Program-made: the position numbers and the translations under genes
Shown: positions 50,005 to 59,932 of the stretch, one piece after another
How the letters are laid out: each line of letters starts with the position of its first letter
How positions within the stretch are numbered: position 1 is the first letter of the stretch
From: Ammoniphilus resinae
GTDB taxonomy: Bacteria > Bacillota > Bacilli > Aneurinibacillales > RAOX-1
Assembly (NCBI RefSeq): GCF_017873965.1
Contig: NZ_JAGGKT010000003.1
Location: 1 to 64,000 of the forward strand
Length of the DNA: 64,000 bases
Reading direction: 5' to 3'
The notes under the pieces: generated by a model
What the model was told of the DNA's origin: nothing
Seen by the model: the letters and a program-made list of their open reading frames with translations, nothing else
Databases searched by the model: none

Positions 50005-51462
50005 ATGGCGTCCACATTTCATGGGCTTGAGGTCGGAAAGAGATCTTTGTATGCTCAACAATCTGCTTTAAGTACAACGGGACATAATATTGCCAATGCC
50101 AATACCAAAGGATATACCCGGCAGAGGGTAGAACTTGTCGCTTCGAGGGCGCTTTCCTATCCAGGGATGAATAATGATCGATCCCCTCGTCAACTTGGCA
50201 CGGGGGTAGACACAACGGAGATTACTCGGATCCGCGAAGGTTTTCTTGATGATCAAATTCGTGGGGAGAATCAATCTTTAGGTTATTGGCAGACAACGAG
50301 TGATATTTATAGCAAGATTGAAGAGGTTTTGAATGAGCCGTCCGATACGGGATTGCAAAAATTGATGGATCAGTTTTGGCAAGGATGGCAGGATCTTGCG
50401 AAGAATCCAGAAAGCTCAGCGGCTAGGGCTGTTGTCCGCGAAAGAGGAGTTGCTGTGGCAGATGCATATGGGCAAATGGCGACCTCTCTTAATCAATTGG
50501 AAACAGATTTGTCTACCATTATGGAAGCGAAGATTAACCAGGTCAATTCGATTGCCAATCAAATCAGAGATTTAAACGGACAAATCGAAAGGCTTGTTCC
50601 ACACGGCTATACTCCTAATGATCTTTATGACCAGAGGGATGTGCTAATTGATGAATTGTCCAAATTAGTGGATGTAAAGGTTCAGCCAGGGGATAACGGG
50701 ATCGTTAATATAACAGCAGGTGGCCAGACACTAGTTGCCGGAACCACTGCCCAGCAAGTTGCCTATGACCCGAACGGGGGAAAGCTAAATCTTGGTGCGG
50801 GCGAATTGAAGCTAGTTTCTGGTGAGCTGCTTGCTCTAAAGGAAGGGATGGAAGACATTCTTCCCTCTATTCGGGGGCAATTAAACGTCCATGCGACCAC
50901 ACTAGCGAATGAAATGAACGCGATTCATCAAGGGGGATTGAATTTAGAAGATATTCAGGCGAATCCCCCTCGTAACACACCTGCAAATATCCTGTTTTTT
51001 GTGGATAAGGATGATCCAACGATGCCGCCGCAGGATGCGAGCCGGATGATCGTGAATCCGCTAATTTCCGAATCATTGGACCGGATTGCTGCAGCAAAGC
51101 CATCTGACGACGGTGTACCCTCTGTTGGTGATGGAAGCAATGCCCAGGCAATAGCTTCCCTGAAAACAAAAACGATTGCAGATATAGGAGGGCAATCCTC
51201 CACCATTGATGATTTTTATCGATCAACGATTGCCGGGTTAGGGATCAGGTCCCAAGAAGCGGGAAGAATGGCAGACAATAGTGAGGTCTTGGTAAATCAG
51301 ATTGAAAGTCGAAGACAATCCGTGTCAGGGGTTTCGCTGGATGAAGAGATGACTAACATGATTAAATTCCAACAAGCTTATAATGCAGCTGCCAGATTCG
51401 TAACCGCAATTGATGAAACTATCGACAAAGTAGTGAATGGCATGGGACGTGTTGGGTTATAG
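50005..51462 (+). CDS. flgK: Flagellar hook-associated protein FlgK (HAP1)
   Basis: FlgK joins hook to filament. The 485-residue protein has the rod/hook N-terminus (GLEVGKRSLYAQQSALSTTG, NIANANTKGYTRQRV), a long variable middle (EQLERLVPHGYTPNDLYDQRD-like helix region) and the C-terminal SGVSLDEEMTNMIKFQQAYN helix that packs into the axial core. Length is near B. subtilis FlgK (507). AAAGGAGAG precedes the ATG. Confidence 0.96.
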   Translation: MASTFHGLEVGKRSLYAQQSALSTTGHNIANANTKGYTRQRVELVASRALSYPGMNNDRSPRQLGTGVDTTEITRIREGFLDDQIRGENQSLGYWQTTSDIYSKIEEVLNEPSDTGLQKLMDQFWQGWQDLAKNPESSAARAVVRERGVAVADAYGQMATSLNQLETDLSTIMEAKINQVNSIANQIRDLNGQIERLVPHGYTPNDLYDQRDVLIDELSKLVDVKVQPGDNGIVNITAGGQTLVAGTTAQQVAYDPNGGKLNLGAGELKLVSGELLALKEGMEDILPSIRGQLNVHATTLANEMNAIHQGGLNLEDIQANPPRNTPANILFFVDKDDPTMPPQDASRMIVNPLISESLDRIAAAKPSDDGVPSVGDGSNAQAIASLKTKTIADIGGQSSTIDDFYRSTIAGLGIRSQEAGRMADNSEVLVNQIESRRQSVSGVSLDEEMTNMIKFQQAYNAAARFVTAIDETIDKVVNGMGRVGL

Positions 51463-51486
51463 CCTGATAAAAGTGGGTGAGAGAGA

Positions 51487-52359
51487 ATGAGTGTTCGGAT
51501 CACGCAGAGTATGTTGAGCAATAATATGCTTCACAATTTAAACCGAAGTTATAGATCAATGGATAAATATCAGGATCAGTTGTCTAGCGGGAAGAAAATT
51601 AACAGACCTTCTGATGACCCTGTTGTTGCCTCTAGAGGGATGCTGTATCGTTCAAGTTTAAACGAAATCGAACAGTATAAACGGAATGCTGAAGATGGGT
51701 TGGGGTGGATTGATGTTACGGATGAAGCGCTCAATCAAGTGACCAACGCATTACATCGGGTCCGCGAACTGATCGTCCAGGGTAGTAACGAAACCTATGT
51801 GCAGACGTCATATGATGCAATTGCTCAAGAAGTAAAACAATTAAAAGAACATATTGGGGAAATTGCCAATACGATGATTGGAGATCGTTTCATATTTGCA
51901 GGAACAGATACCAAAACCCAAAGTAAACCTTTTGACGGTACTAATTTTGTCAATCAAAATACCGATGAGATTAAATGGGAAGTGGGTCAAGGTAACTTAA
52001 TGAAAGTCAATGTGAACGGTGTAGATATTTTTCCTGATATTTTCACGAAAATCGATCAGATTGTCACCGATTTGCAAAGCGGGGTAAATCCAAACCAACG
52101 CTTGGATGGGTTGGACCAACAAATGGACAATTTATTAAAAGAACGAGCGGTGGTTGGGGCAAATATGAGTCGCATGGAAATGATGATTTCCCGTTTAGAT
52201 AAAACAGAAGTCACAACCACGAAGCTCTTATCGGACACAGAGGATGTTGATGTAGCCCAAGTGATTACAGAACTTACGGCACAGGAGAATGTTCATCGTG
52301 CAGCTTTATCTGCTGGTTCAAGGATTATTCAGCCTACATTGGTTGATTTTTTACGATGA
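51487..52359 (+). CDS. flgL: Flagellar hook-associated protein FlgL (HAP3)
   Basis: FlgL is the second junction protein, at the filament side. It has 290 residues with flagellin-like ends: MLSNNMLHNLNRSYRSMDKY and QLSSGKKINRPSDDPVVAS at the start, DVDVAQVITELTAQENVHRA at the end. GTGGGTGAGAGAG precedes the ATG. It closes the flgM-flgL operon; the following 100 bases hold no clear terminator. Confidence 0.95.
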   Translation: MSVRITQSMLSNNMLHNLNRSYRSMDKYQDQLSSGKKINRPSDDPVVASRGMLYRSSLNEIEQYKRNAEDGLGWIDVTDEALNQVTNALHRVRELIVQGSNETYVQTSYDAIAQEVKQLKEHIGEIANTMIGDRFIFAGTDTKTQSKPFDGTNFVNQNTDEIKWEVGQGNLMKVNVNGVDIFPDIFTKIDQIVTDLQSGVNPNQRLDGLDQQMDNLLKERAVVGANMSRMEMMISRLDKTEVTTTKLLSDTEDVDVAQVITELTAQENVHRAALSAGSRIIQPTLVDFLR

Positions 52360-52468
52360 TTTTCTTTCAACAATTTGGATGGATAAGATTTAAGGTTTCG
52401 ATAGATTGCTAGATCTGTCTGATATATAATATTGTCAAAGACCGTCGAATGAAGGGGAGGTGGAACTG

Positions 52469-53848
52469 TTGGCAGCCATTGAAATGCGAGTTTCGCCAAT
52501 GGGAATAGATGCTCAAATGGGAAAAGGGAATAGTAATCAAGCAGATGGCAATCTATCCTTTTCTGCTTTGCTTACCCAAATGCAACAATCGTCCATGCTA
52601 ATGAACAGTAATGAAGCATTGGACTTACCGCTTCCCGAAGGTATACAGGAAGGCTCTATTGAATTATTAAACTTGCCAGAAATGGATGAAGAGGATATAG
52701 AGAACTTAATGGATTCAATGCTTCAGGTTTTAACGGGATTAGTTCCAGTGATTCCAGATCCAACCATTAAAGCAAATGCAGCTTTAATGGAGGATAATCT
52801 TTCTTCATTGCTCGGCGTCCAAGAAGGAATGGAGGATAGTGGTTGGATGAAGAAGGAGTTCCAAACCTTCTTTACACAATTTACAAACTTGCTCCGTGAT
52901 CTTCAGCAGAAGGGGATAAGTTTACCGCAAAATGTCATGCAAAATATCCAGCAATGGGAAGAGATGGTTCAGTCATACCCGCAAATGGCACAGCTATCGA
53001 ATGGACAGACGGAGATGATTGGGAGTCAGTTGGGTAAGGAAATGGTTACACCCGATCAACAAAAGGTACAATCTAATGGGAAGCCCACGGATGATCCGTT
53101 CAATACGAATCTCTTGACAAAACCAGGAGAAGGTTCGCTCCATGGGCGAAGAGATGGAGTGATCGAACCTAAGACTGCGGCCGTATTAAATCCCTTTCGA
53201 ACTTCTATTGCAAATGCATCCGAACAGGTGATATCTACTACTGCTGCCGAGACATCACTAGAAGAGATGAATCCGGATCGTTCAAAAATGAATCATCCAA
53301 TACCCACTGTTCCATTAAGTACTGCTGGATTTTTACGGATGGCCCAGATTCAACCTACAGCAGGCCAAGAAATGATACATAGAGAAAATTTTGTACAGGA
53401 TACAATGGATTTTTTGATTTCCAAGATGAAAATCACCCATTTAACCGGAGGTTCTGAAGCAAGAGTGACCCTCTATCCTGAACACCTTGGACAATTAGAT
53501 ATCAAGATATCTATACAGCAAGGACAAATGATCGCCCAATTTATTACGGATACTGCAACAGGAAGAGATTTGGTAGAATCCCAATTAGCTTCCTTAAGAG
53601 CATCTCTGCAACAACAAGGCATCCAAGTCGATAAGCTTGAGGTGTATCAATCAAACGATTCGAGTTTCTTGAATCAGCAGGGACAACCTCAGCAAAAATC
53701 GGGGGAAAACAAGCAATACCAACAATCCGGGTCTAACTCAGAGATCCGAATCGATGAGGAAATCGCGGATGCTGGCTTGGACCTTTCAGCTTATGGAGCA
53801 GATTCAACGCGAGATCAAGTAGACAATAACATAGATTTTACCGCCTAA
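52469..53848 (+). CDS. fliK: Flagellar hook-length control protein FliK
   Basis: FliK is the exported ruler that flips FlhB from hook to filament substrates. The 459-residue protein has a poorly conserved, Gln/Met-rich N-terminal region and the Flg_hook domain at about 315-395 (ARVTLYPEHLGQLDIKISIQ, LVESQLASLRASLQQQGI, VDKLEVY), followed by a Gln/Asn-rich tail. TTG 52469 follows AGGGGAGG with 8 bases between; GTG 52460 overlaps that site. It heads the hook operon with flgD, flgE, fliL, fliM and fliY, the order found in B. subtilis. Confidence 0.9.
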   Translation: MAAIEMRVSPMGIDAQMGKGNSNQADGNLSFSALLTQMQQSSMLMNSNEALDLPLPEGIQEGSIELLNLPEMDEEDIENLMDSMLQVLTGLVPVIPDPTIKANAALMEDNLSSLLGVQEGMEDSGWMKKEFQTFFTQFTNLLRDLQQKGISLPQNVMQNIQQWEEMVQSYPQMAQLSNGQTEMIGSQLGKEMVTPDQQKVQSNGKPTDDPFNTNLLTKPGEGSLHGRRDGVIEPKTAAVLNPFRTSIANASEQVISTTAAETSLEEMNPDRSKMNHPIPTVPLSTAGFLRMAQIQPTAGQEMIHRENFVQDTMDFLISKMKITHLTGGSEARVTLYPEHLGQLDIKISIQQGQMIAQFITDTATGRDLVESQLASLRASLQQQGIQVDKLEVYQSNDSSFLNQQGQPQQKSGENKQYQQSGSNSEIRIDEEIADAGLDLSAYGADSTRDQVDNNIDFTA

Positions 53849-53863
53849 AAGGAAGTGATTAGG

Positions 53864-54283
53864 GTGCCAACGGTAAACGGTGCAACCCAAACTGGGTATT
53901 ATCAAGGCGTTCGAACCCAAGAAGAAAAGAATCAAATGGGGAAGGAAGACTTCCTTAAAATTTTGGTAGCACAAATACAACACCAAGATCCCATGCAACC
54001 TATGCAGGATCGTGAATTTATCGCACAAATGACACAGTTCAGTTCTCTTGAACAGATGATAAATTTAAATAAAACTTTAACTGATTTTACTAAAACACAA
54101 AATTTAAATACATATGCCGCCGCCATTGGCAAGGAGATTTCTTGGATGGACGAGGAGACGCAAACATCCGAAAAAGGGATAGTTAGTGGGGTAACGGCAA
54201 AAGACGGTGCGTTTTATTATATCGTTGATAATCAAAAGGTACCAGTAGAAAAAGCTTATCAGATCCGCACACCAGAAGCATAG
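53864..54283 (+). CDS. flgD: Hook-capping protein FlgD
   Basis: FlgD caps the growing hook. The 139-residue protein has the conserved N-terminal signature GKEDFLKILVAQIQHQDPMQ, then FIAQMTQFSSLEQM, and a short beta domain (GKEISWMDEETQTSEKGIVSG). It lacks the larger Fn3/TUDOR part of Gram-negative FlgD, as usual in Bacillales. GTG 53864 is favoured over GTG 53855, which overlaps the AAAGGAAG site. Confidence 0.94.
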   Translation: MPTVNGATQTGYYQGVRTQEEKNQMGKEDFLKILVAQIQHQDPMQPMQDREFIAQMTQFSSLEQMINLNKTLTDFTKTQNLNTYAAAIGKEISWMDEETQTSEKGIVSGVTAKDGAFYYIVDNQKVPVEKAYQIRTPEA

Positions 54284-54298
54284 GGAGGACTATTATAC

Positions 54299-55111
54299 AT
54301 GATTACATCATTATATTCGGGAATATCCGGGATGAGAGGGTTCCAGACCAAACTGGATGTTATTGGGAATAACATTGCAAATGTAAATACTGTAGGGTTC
54401 AAAAAAAGCCGAGTCATGTTTCAAGATATTTTAAGCCAAACAGTAGCAGGTGCTACTGCACCTGGAGATGAAACAGGCGGAATCAATCCACGGCAAATCG
54501 GCCTGGGAGTTCGGACAGCAGCAATCGATGTCGTGCATAGCGCAGGTAGCCCCTTAACAACGAATTTAACCACGGACTTAAGTATTGATGGTGATGGCTA
54601 TTTTGTTGTTGCGCCAACAGAGGATGGTCCGCAATACTTAACACGTGCAGGTAATTTTACTCGGGATGCCAATGGAAATTTGGTAACATCCCAAGGATAT
54701 TTTGTTTTATCCGCTGATGGGGGAATTATTAATATTCCTCGCGAAGAATATACTTCCTTTTCCGTTGATGTGAATGGGAATGTGGTTGTAACGGATGCAG
54801 AAGGTGTAACAGAACCCGAGTATGCAGTGATTGGGACAACCACGATTAATAATCCGGGCGGATTGAAGAAGGTGGGGGGCTCCCTCTATGAGGTGACGCC
54901 AAATGCCAATCCGGACGGAGAATTCGAGATCTTGCCAGTGACCGAAAATAACGCTGGTGCGATTATTTCAGGACAACTGGAAATGTCAAATGTTGAATTG
55001 ACTGAGGAATTCTCTGAAATGATTGTTGCGCAGAGAGGTTTCCAGGCTAATGCCAGGACGATCACAACATCGGATTCAATTCTAGAAGAAATCGTCAATT
55101 TGAAGCGATAG
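54299..55111 (+). CDS. flgE: Flagellar hook protein FlgE
   Basis: The 270-residue protein is the hook subunit of Bacillus type (B. subtilis FlgE, 264 residues). MITSLYSGISGMRGFQTKLD, NIANVNTVGFKKSR, the central IDGDGYFVV, and the end SNVELTEEFSEMIVAQRGFQ are diagnostic. It is short relative to Gram-negative FlgE (about 400). GGGAGG lies 8-9 bases before the ATG. In B. subtilis the small swrD gene follows flgE; here there are only 79 bases before fliL, and none fits. Confidence 0.93.
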   Translation: MITSLYSGISGMRGFQTKLDVIGNNIANVNTVGFKKSRVMFQDILSQTVAGATAPGDETGGINPRQIGLGVRTAAIDVVHSAGSPLTTNLTTDLSIDGDGYFVVAPTEDGPQYLTRAGNFTRDANGNLVTSQGYFVLSADGGIINIPREEYTSFSVDVNGNVVVTDAEGVTEPEYAVIGTTTINNPGGLKKVGGSLYEVTPNANPDGEFEILPVTENNAGAIISGQLEMSNVELTEEFSEMIVAQRGFQANARTITTSDSILEEIVNLKR

Positions 55112-55190
55112 GTGGTGGGGAAGGAGAGGGATTTCCCTCTTTCTTCCTTGTTTTTGGATTTCTGACACATTAAGGTGGTTTATTCAAACA

Positions 55191-55613
55191 ATGCGGAAAC
55201 ATGTATTACTCCTATTATCAGCAATACTGCTGCTGGCCACTGTAACTTTTATCATCTGGTATTGGTTTGTCAAGCCTGAAGAAGAACCTAAACAGAAGCC
55301 GTTAAGTGCGGAAAAACTGCTGGAAAGTGTCATTGAAACGCAGGATATGACCACCAATTTGAAATCTGGCGGGTTTATCCAGGTTAAATTTCAATTACAG
55401 GCAGATTCTGTCCCTGCAAAAGAGGAACTTAGTCAACGTATGTTCCAGATCCGGCATATTATGCTACAAACATTAGCTTCGAAAAATGCCGAGGATTTAA
55501 GGGGGGAAGAAGGCATTAACCATTTAGAAAAAAATATTCAGGATAAATTGAATCAGCTGATGAGTGAGGGCCAGGTCATAAAAGTTTATACAACGAAGAA
55601 GCTTCTTCAATAG
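55191..55613 (+). CDS. fliL: Flagellar basal-body protein FliL
   Basis: A 140-residue single-pass protein associated with the stator: N-terminal helix (LLLLSAILLLATVTFIIWYW), linker, and the FliL domain (TTNLKSGGFIQVKFQLQ, LRGEEGINHLEKNIQDKLNQ, VIKVYTTKKLLQ). It lies before fliM, the canonical place. Its paralogue at 1877-2317 shares the TTNL, EG...L and KVYTT features. The ribosome site AAGGTGG is rather far (12 bases). Confidence 0.9.
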   Translation: MRKHVLLLLSAILLLATVTFIIWYWFVKPEEEPKQKPLSAEKLLESVIETQDMTTNLKSGGFIQVKFQLQADSVPAKEELSQRMFQIRHIMLQTLASKNAEDLRGEEGINHLEKNIQDKLNQLMSEGQVIKVYTTKKLLQ

Positions 55614-55637
55614 ATGTGCAGCGGGAGGTGAACGAAA

Positions 55638-56633
55638 TTGGCCGAAGTATTATCTCAAAACGAAATTGATGCCCTATTGGCAGCCATGTCTTCCGGTGGA
55701 ATACAAGCAAAACCTGTAGAGGAAGAGCAGAAGAGAGTCAAGGTTTATGACTTTAAAAGAGCATTACGCTTTTCAAAAGATCAGATCCGTAGTTTATTTC
55801 GAATCCATGAAAGCTTTTCCCGCCTGTTAACTACCTTTCTATCTGCCCAATTACGGACCTCGGTTCATGTTCACGTGGCCTCCGTTGACCAACTTCCGTA
55901 TGAGGAATTTATGCGTTCAATTCCAGAAATGACAATTCTAGCAAGTTTTGAGGGGTCTACCTTGAATGGTCGAATGTTGCTGGAAATGAACCCACAAATT
56001 ACTTTTGCGATGCTCAATCGTTATTTTGGAGGAACCGTTGCACTGAATTATGTTGAACGAAAAACAGGACTTACAGAGATCGAAACCGTTGTTTTGGAAA
56101 GAATCTTTACACGGTTTTTACACGTCTTCCACGATGCGTGGAAAGATCTTATTGAAATAGATCCAATGCTTTTGGAATTGGAAACCAATCCTCAATTTAT
56201 GCAGATTGTTCCGCCTAATGAAACGGTTATCGTTGTCTCGTTTAGTGTGAGAATTGGGGAATCAACTGGAATTATGAATTTATGTTTACCTTATATCGCA
56301 TTAGAACCAATTATTCCAAAATTAACCGCACATCAGTGGATGTCACAACAAAGAAAAACGGATTCCAGTGAAGATGTGGCACTGTTAAAAGGATCTGTTA
56401 AACGGATCGACCTTCCTCTAATTGTTGAGTTGGGAAGGGCTTCGATTACCATCGAGGAATTTTTATGTCTAGAAGCCGGAGATATTATTCAGCTTAATCA
56501 ACCCATTGATGCCAGCCTAAATGTTCGGATCGGTCCAAATGTCAAATTTCTCGGACGTCCCGGAACGAAAAAAGGACATATTGCTGTACGGATTGAAAAG
56601 GTTCTAGACGAAGGAGTCGAAGACAATGAGTGA
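55638..56633 (+). CDS. fliM: Flagellar motor switch protein FliM
   Basis: FliM builds the C-ring and receives CheY-P. The 331-residue protein starts with the CheY-binding peptide LSQNEIDALLAAM, followed by the FliM middle domain (DFKRALRFSKDQIRSLFRIH, with GGTVAL) and the C-terminal SpoA (FliN-like) domain (VELGRASITIEEFLCLEAGD). TTG 55638 has GGGAGGTG upstream. It overlaps fliY by 8 bases. Confidence 0.97.
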   Translation: MAEVLSQNEIDALLAAMSSGGIQAKPVEEEQKRVKVYDFKRALRFSKDQIRSLFRIHESFSRLLTTFLSAQLRTSVHVHVASVDQLPYEEFMRSIPEMTILASFEGSTLNGRMLLEMNPQITFAMLNRYFGGTVALNYVERKTGLTEIETVVLERIFTRFLHVFHDAWKDLIEIDPMLLELETNPQFMQIVPPNETVIVVSFSVRIGESTGIMNLCLPYIALEPIIPKLTAHQWMSQQRKTDSSEDVALLKGSVKRIDLPLIVELGRASITIEEFLCLEAGDIIQLNQPIDASLNVRIGPNVKFLGRPGTKKGHIAVRIEKVLDEGVEDNE

Positions 56634-57762
56634 TAACAAGATACTTTCCCAAGAAGAAATTAATGCTTTGCTTAGTGGCAATTTCGGGGAAGAATTGGAA
56701 GAGATAAAGGAAGAAGAGAAGAAAGTTGAAGTAAATGATTATTTAACATCGTTGGAACAAGACGCGTTAGGTGAGATAGGCAATATATCCCTAGGAAATG
56801 CGGCAACAAGTCTTTCAATACTGCTTGGACAAGATGTTGATATTACGACTCCAACGATTGAAGTGCTTCTGCAACGGGATTTAGCTGATAAATTTCCAAG
56901 ACCCCATGTTAGCATTAATGTGAATTATACGGACGGATTCCAGGGCATGAATCTATTGGTGTTAAAAGAGGAAGATGCGAAAATTATTGCTGATCTAATG
57001 ATGGGAGGAGGTGGAACAGCTGAACAAGGGGAGCTGTCTGAACTGCATATAAGTGCGGTGCAAGAGGCGATGAATCAAATGATGGGTTCAGCTGCCACTT
57101 CCATGTCAACCTTGTTCAATCGCATGGTGAATATTTCCCCACCAGGAATCCAGGTATTAGATTTTTCCGCTGGGGATGATCTTTATATTGAGGAACAGAT
57201 TATAGTCAATGTGTCCTTTCAACTTAAAATTGGGACACTGATCGATTCTAACATCATGCAGTTGATCCCTTTGTCGTTTGCTAAAGGGATGGTGGGGATT
57301 TTGTTAGGAGAACCGCAGGAACCGGTCTTGGAAGTGCCACCCGCACAAGCCTCGCAGCCCCCTGTTTCTGAACAGATTCCAACACCGAAACAAGAAAAGG
57401 TTCAAGCACCTGTTGCTGAATCGGCTGTTTCATCAAATAGCCATGCCCAGGCCTATTCATTTCCGTCTATTCCAGAGAGCCCTCTTGCGGCAAAATTTAA
57501 TGAGCTTAATTTAAATATATTAATGGATATACCTTTGCAAGTATCTGTCGAGTTGGGTCGGGCGACAAAGAAAATCAAAGACATTCTTGAACTAACGGAC
57601 GGTTCAGTTGTAGAGTTAGACAAATTGGCAGGGGAGCCAGTGAATATTTTAGTTAATGATAAAATCATAGCTAAAGGTGAAGTTGTAGTCGTAGACGAGA
57701 GCTTTGCCGTGAGATTAACGGAGATCACATCCCAACAAGACCGGATGAAGAACTTGCAATAA
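56626..57762 (+). CDS. fliY: Motor switch phosphatase FliY
   Basis: FliY is a C-ring protein joining a CheC-like CheY-P phosphatase to a FliN domain, typical of Firmicutes. The 378-residue protein has an N-terminal ILSQEEINALLSGN peptide, both phosphatase helices (LGEIGNISLGNAATSL and VQEAMNQMMGSAATSM, each with the E and N pair), a Pro/Ala/Gln-rich linker (about 225-285) and the C-terminal SpoA domain (VSVELGRATKKIKDILELTD). With CheX it should lower CheY-P levels. A terminator follows, whereas in B. subtilis cheY and fliZ come next. Confidence 0.96.
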   Translation: MSDNKILSQEEINALLSGNFGEELEEIKEEEKKVEVNDYLTSLEQDALGEIGNISLGNAATSLSILLGQDVDITTPTIEVLLQRDLADKFPRPHVSINVNYTDGFQGMNLLVLKEEDAKIIADLMMGGGGTAEQGELSELHISAVQEAMNQMMGSAATSMSTLFNRMVNISPPGIQVLDFSAGDDLYIEEQIIVNVSFQLKIGTLIDSNIMQLIPLSFAKGMVGILLGEPQEPVLEVPPAQASQPPVSEQIPTPKQEKVQAPVAESAVSSNSHAQAYSFPSIPESPLAAKFNELNLNILMDIPLQVSVELGRATKKIKDILELTDGSVVELDKLAGEPVNILVNDKIIAKGEVVVVDESFAVRLTEITSQQDRMKNLQ

Positions 57763-57776
57763 TCCTAGTTTTGTAG

Positions 57777-57798
57777 CCCTCATATTTGAGGGTTTTTT
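57777..57798 (+). terminator. Rho-independent terminator after fliY
   Basis: The stem CCCTCA / TGAGGG (57777-57792) with a 4-base loop is followed by TTTTTT. Confidence 0.85.
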
Positions 57799-57877
57799 AT
57801 TTGTGTTCTAGATGGTTGGTGCTCTTAGTTTGGTGGGGGGAGGGGATATTTCTCCTGATCTACCCTCTGATTGAAAC

Positions 57878-57905
57878 TAAAGAAAGTTAGATGATATGCC
57901 GATAT
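57878..57905 (+). promoter_or_regulatory. Sigma-D promoter of flaG-fliD-fliT-fliS
   Basis: TAAA (57878-57881), 16 bases, GCCGATAT (57898-57905): a perfect match to both sigma-D elements. The leader is about 30 bases to flaG. Confidence 0.93.
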
Positions 57906-57940
57906 AAAAAGTAGGGAATATTTCGCTTGGGAGGGTCGAA

Positions 57941-58291
57941 ATGGAAGTTGGAAGAATACAACCTGCAGCAAAAAACTTGAATCAGATGAAACAGTCTTCC
58001 CAGTACTCAAGTAAACCAAAACAAGAAGAAAAAATGAATGATGAAATGGAACAGAAGAAGAATCCGTCAGAAAAGGAAGTTAAAAAAGCCGTAGATGGGT
58101 TAAATCGGATGTTTGAGTTGAGCAACACTCATATTAAATTTAATTACCATGAAAAACTTGGAGAGTACTATGTTCAAGTGATTGATGATCAGGAAAATGA
58201 AGTGATTCGAGAAATTCCTTCTAAAAAGATTCTAGATCTAGTAGCACATATTCGGGAATCTATTGGGATTTTAATCGATACTAGAGTTTAG
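57941..58291 (+). CDS. flaG: FlaG family protein
   Basis: A 116-residue protein with a charged, disordered N-terminal half and the conserved FlaG C-terminal domain (LNRMFELSNTHIKFNYHEKL, YYVQVIDDQENEVIREIPSK). FlaG affects filament length in some bacteria; its precise role is unsettled. GGGAGGG precedes the ATG. First gene of the perfect sigma-D operon. Confidence 0.92.
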   Translation: MEVGRIQPAAKNLNQMKQSSQYSSKPKQEEKMNDEMEQKKNPSEKEVKKAVDGLNRMFELSNTHIKFNYHEKLGEYYVQVIDDQENEVIREIPSKKILDLVAHIRESIGILIDTRV

Positions 58292-58302
58292 GGGGGAACC
58301 GA

Positions 58303-59922
58303 ATGATAAATGAACTTCGTTTTAGTGGGCTTGCTTCCGGGATGGACACAGAGTCGATTGTAAAAAAGTTAATGGATGCTGAACGGATCCCACTAAATAA
58401 ACTAAAGCAAGATAGGCAATGGAAAGACTGGCAGCGTGATGCCTACCGCGAAACCAATACACTCTTGATGGACTTGCGAAGTTCCATGGAGAAGCTTCGT
58501 TTGCAATCTTCCTTTACACAAACGAAGGTGAGTTCTTCGGACACGTCAAAAGTAGATGTGACCAAAGTAGGCAAGCCAAGCCTAGATAGTTACACTATTT
58601 CAAGTGCGTCATTTGCAAAGCCTGCGCAGCCTTCTTCTGTGAAATTTGCCTCAACAGGTCTAAGTCCAGATGATTTAATAAATAAAAATGGTGGAACAGA
58701 CTTCACATTTAAATTGTTAAATACCGACGGGACGGAGTCTGAAATAAAAGTTGATGCAGATGTTGATACAGTTAATAGTGTGATTTCCAGAATTAACAGT
58801 CTTTCTGATAAAACAGGTGTTACAGCTAGTTATTCGGAAGGTGACAAGAGACTTATTTTTACTTCGACTGCAACTGGAGCCTCAGCCGACTTTGCTGTAA
58901 CAACAGCAGATGGTAACAATCCTCTGAAAATTGTAAAGGGATCGATTAAAGAATCCCTTTCAGATAGTACTGGGACAACCATTACAAAATTTGATGTTTT
59001 AAAACAGGATGGGACATCTGATGCTAATGCTGTTGTAATTGGAAAAGATCTAGAACCCGGCACCGTCGTCATCAACGGAACCACCGTTTCTACAACTGGA
59101 AACAGCTTTGTTTACGACGGATTAAAATTCACCTTGAAGGCCGAAATGGTAAGCGGCACCGGCTCCGTCACTATCAACAAAGAAACCGATACCGAAGCCA
59201 TCTATAACGATATTAAAACCTTTGTTGATAAATATAATGAATTGATTGAGACGTTAAACGGCAAGCTTGATGAAAAGAGATACCGGAATTACCAGCCTCT
59301 TTTAGAAGATCAAAAAGAGAGCATGAAAGACAAAGAAATTGAACTTTGGGAAGAAAAAGCAAAGAGCGGTTTGCTGCGAAATGATAATATCATCTCGAAT
59401 GCCCTGGTGAAATTAAGAAGTAGTCTTTATAATGTGGTATCCGGAGCGGCTAATGACAAGTTCGATACGTTAAGTGAAATCGGAATTAAACCCAGCGACG
59501 AATGGCGCGATAATGGGAAACTCGTCATTAATGAGGACAAATTAAAAGAAGCAATCACCAATAATATTGAAAGTGTAAAAGAATTTTTCACCAAAACCTA
59601 TGATACGGGTGATAAATCCGACACAACCGTTAATAACTCCACAAAATACCAAAACAGCGGAGTTGCCTGGAGATTCTATGATCAACTGAATGCCTCGATT
59701 AAAGACATTACAGACAAGGCGGGGCTCGCTGGAGCTACAGAAACGACTAGTTTAATGGGGAAAGCCATTGGTGAAATAGACGATCGAATAGATGCTTTCC
59801 AAAACCGTTTGATTGAAGTTGAAAATCGCTATTGGAGACAATTCACTGCCATGGAGAAAGCGATTCAGAAGGCAAACTCACAGAGTGGATGGATGATGCA
59901 GCAGTTCGGCGGCGGAATGTAG
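58303..59922 (+). CDS. fliD: Filament cap protein FliD (HAP2)
   Basis: FliD caps the filament tip and folds incoming flagellin. The 539-residue protein starts LRFSGLASGMDTESIVKKLM, has a helical D0/D1 N-part, a beta-rich centre (about 120-340), and a helical C-terminus (VENRYWRQFTAMEKAIQKAN). The QSGWMMQQFGGGM end matches other Bacillales. Twelve bases after flaG. Confidence 0.96.
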   Translation: MINELRFSGLASGMDTESIVKKLMDAERIPLNKLKQDRQWKDWQRDAYRETNTLLMDLRSSMEKLRLQSSFTQTKVSSSDTSKVDVTKVGKPSLDSYTISSASFAKPAQPSSVKFASTGLSPDDLINKNGGTDFTFKLLNTDGTESEIKVDADVDTVNSVISRINSLSDKTGVTASYSEGDKRLIFTSTATGASADFAVTTADGNNPLKIVKGSIKESLSDSTGTTITKFDVLKQDGTSDANAVVIGKDLEPGTVVINGTTVSTTGNSFVYDGLKFTLKAEMVSGTGSVTINKETDTEAIYNDIKTFVDKYNELIETLNGKLDEKRYRNYQPLLEDQKESMKDKEIELWEEKAKSGLLRNDNIISNALVKLRSSLYNVVSGAANDKFDTLSEIGIKPSDEWRDNGKLVINEDKLKEAITNNIESVKEFFTKTYDTGDKSDTTVNNSTKYQNSGVAWRFYDQLNASIKDITDKAGLAGATETTSLMGKAIGEIDDRIDAFQNRLIEVENRYWRQFTAMEKAIQKANSQSGWMMQQFGGGM

Positions 59923-59932
59923 GTGGGAGACA

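Noticed and set aside
52380-52460. Sigma-D promoter before fliK
   Set aside because: TCTGATAT resembles the -10 but no TAAA lies at 14-16 bases upstream.
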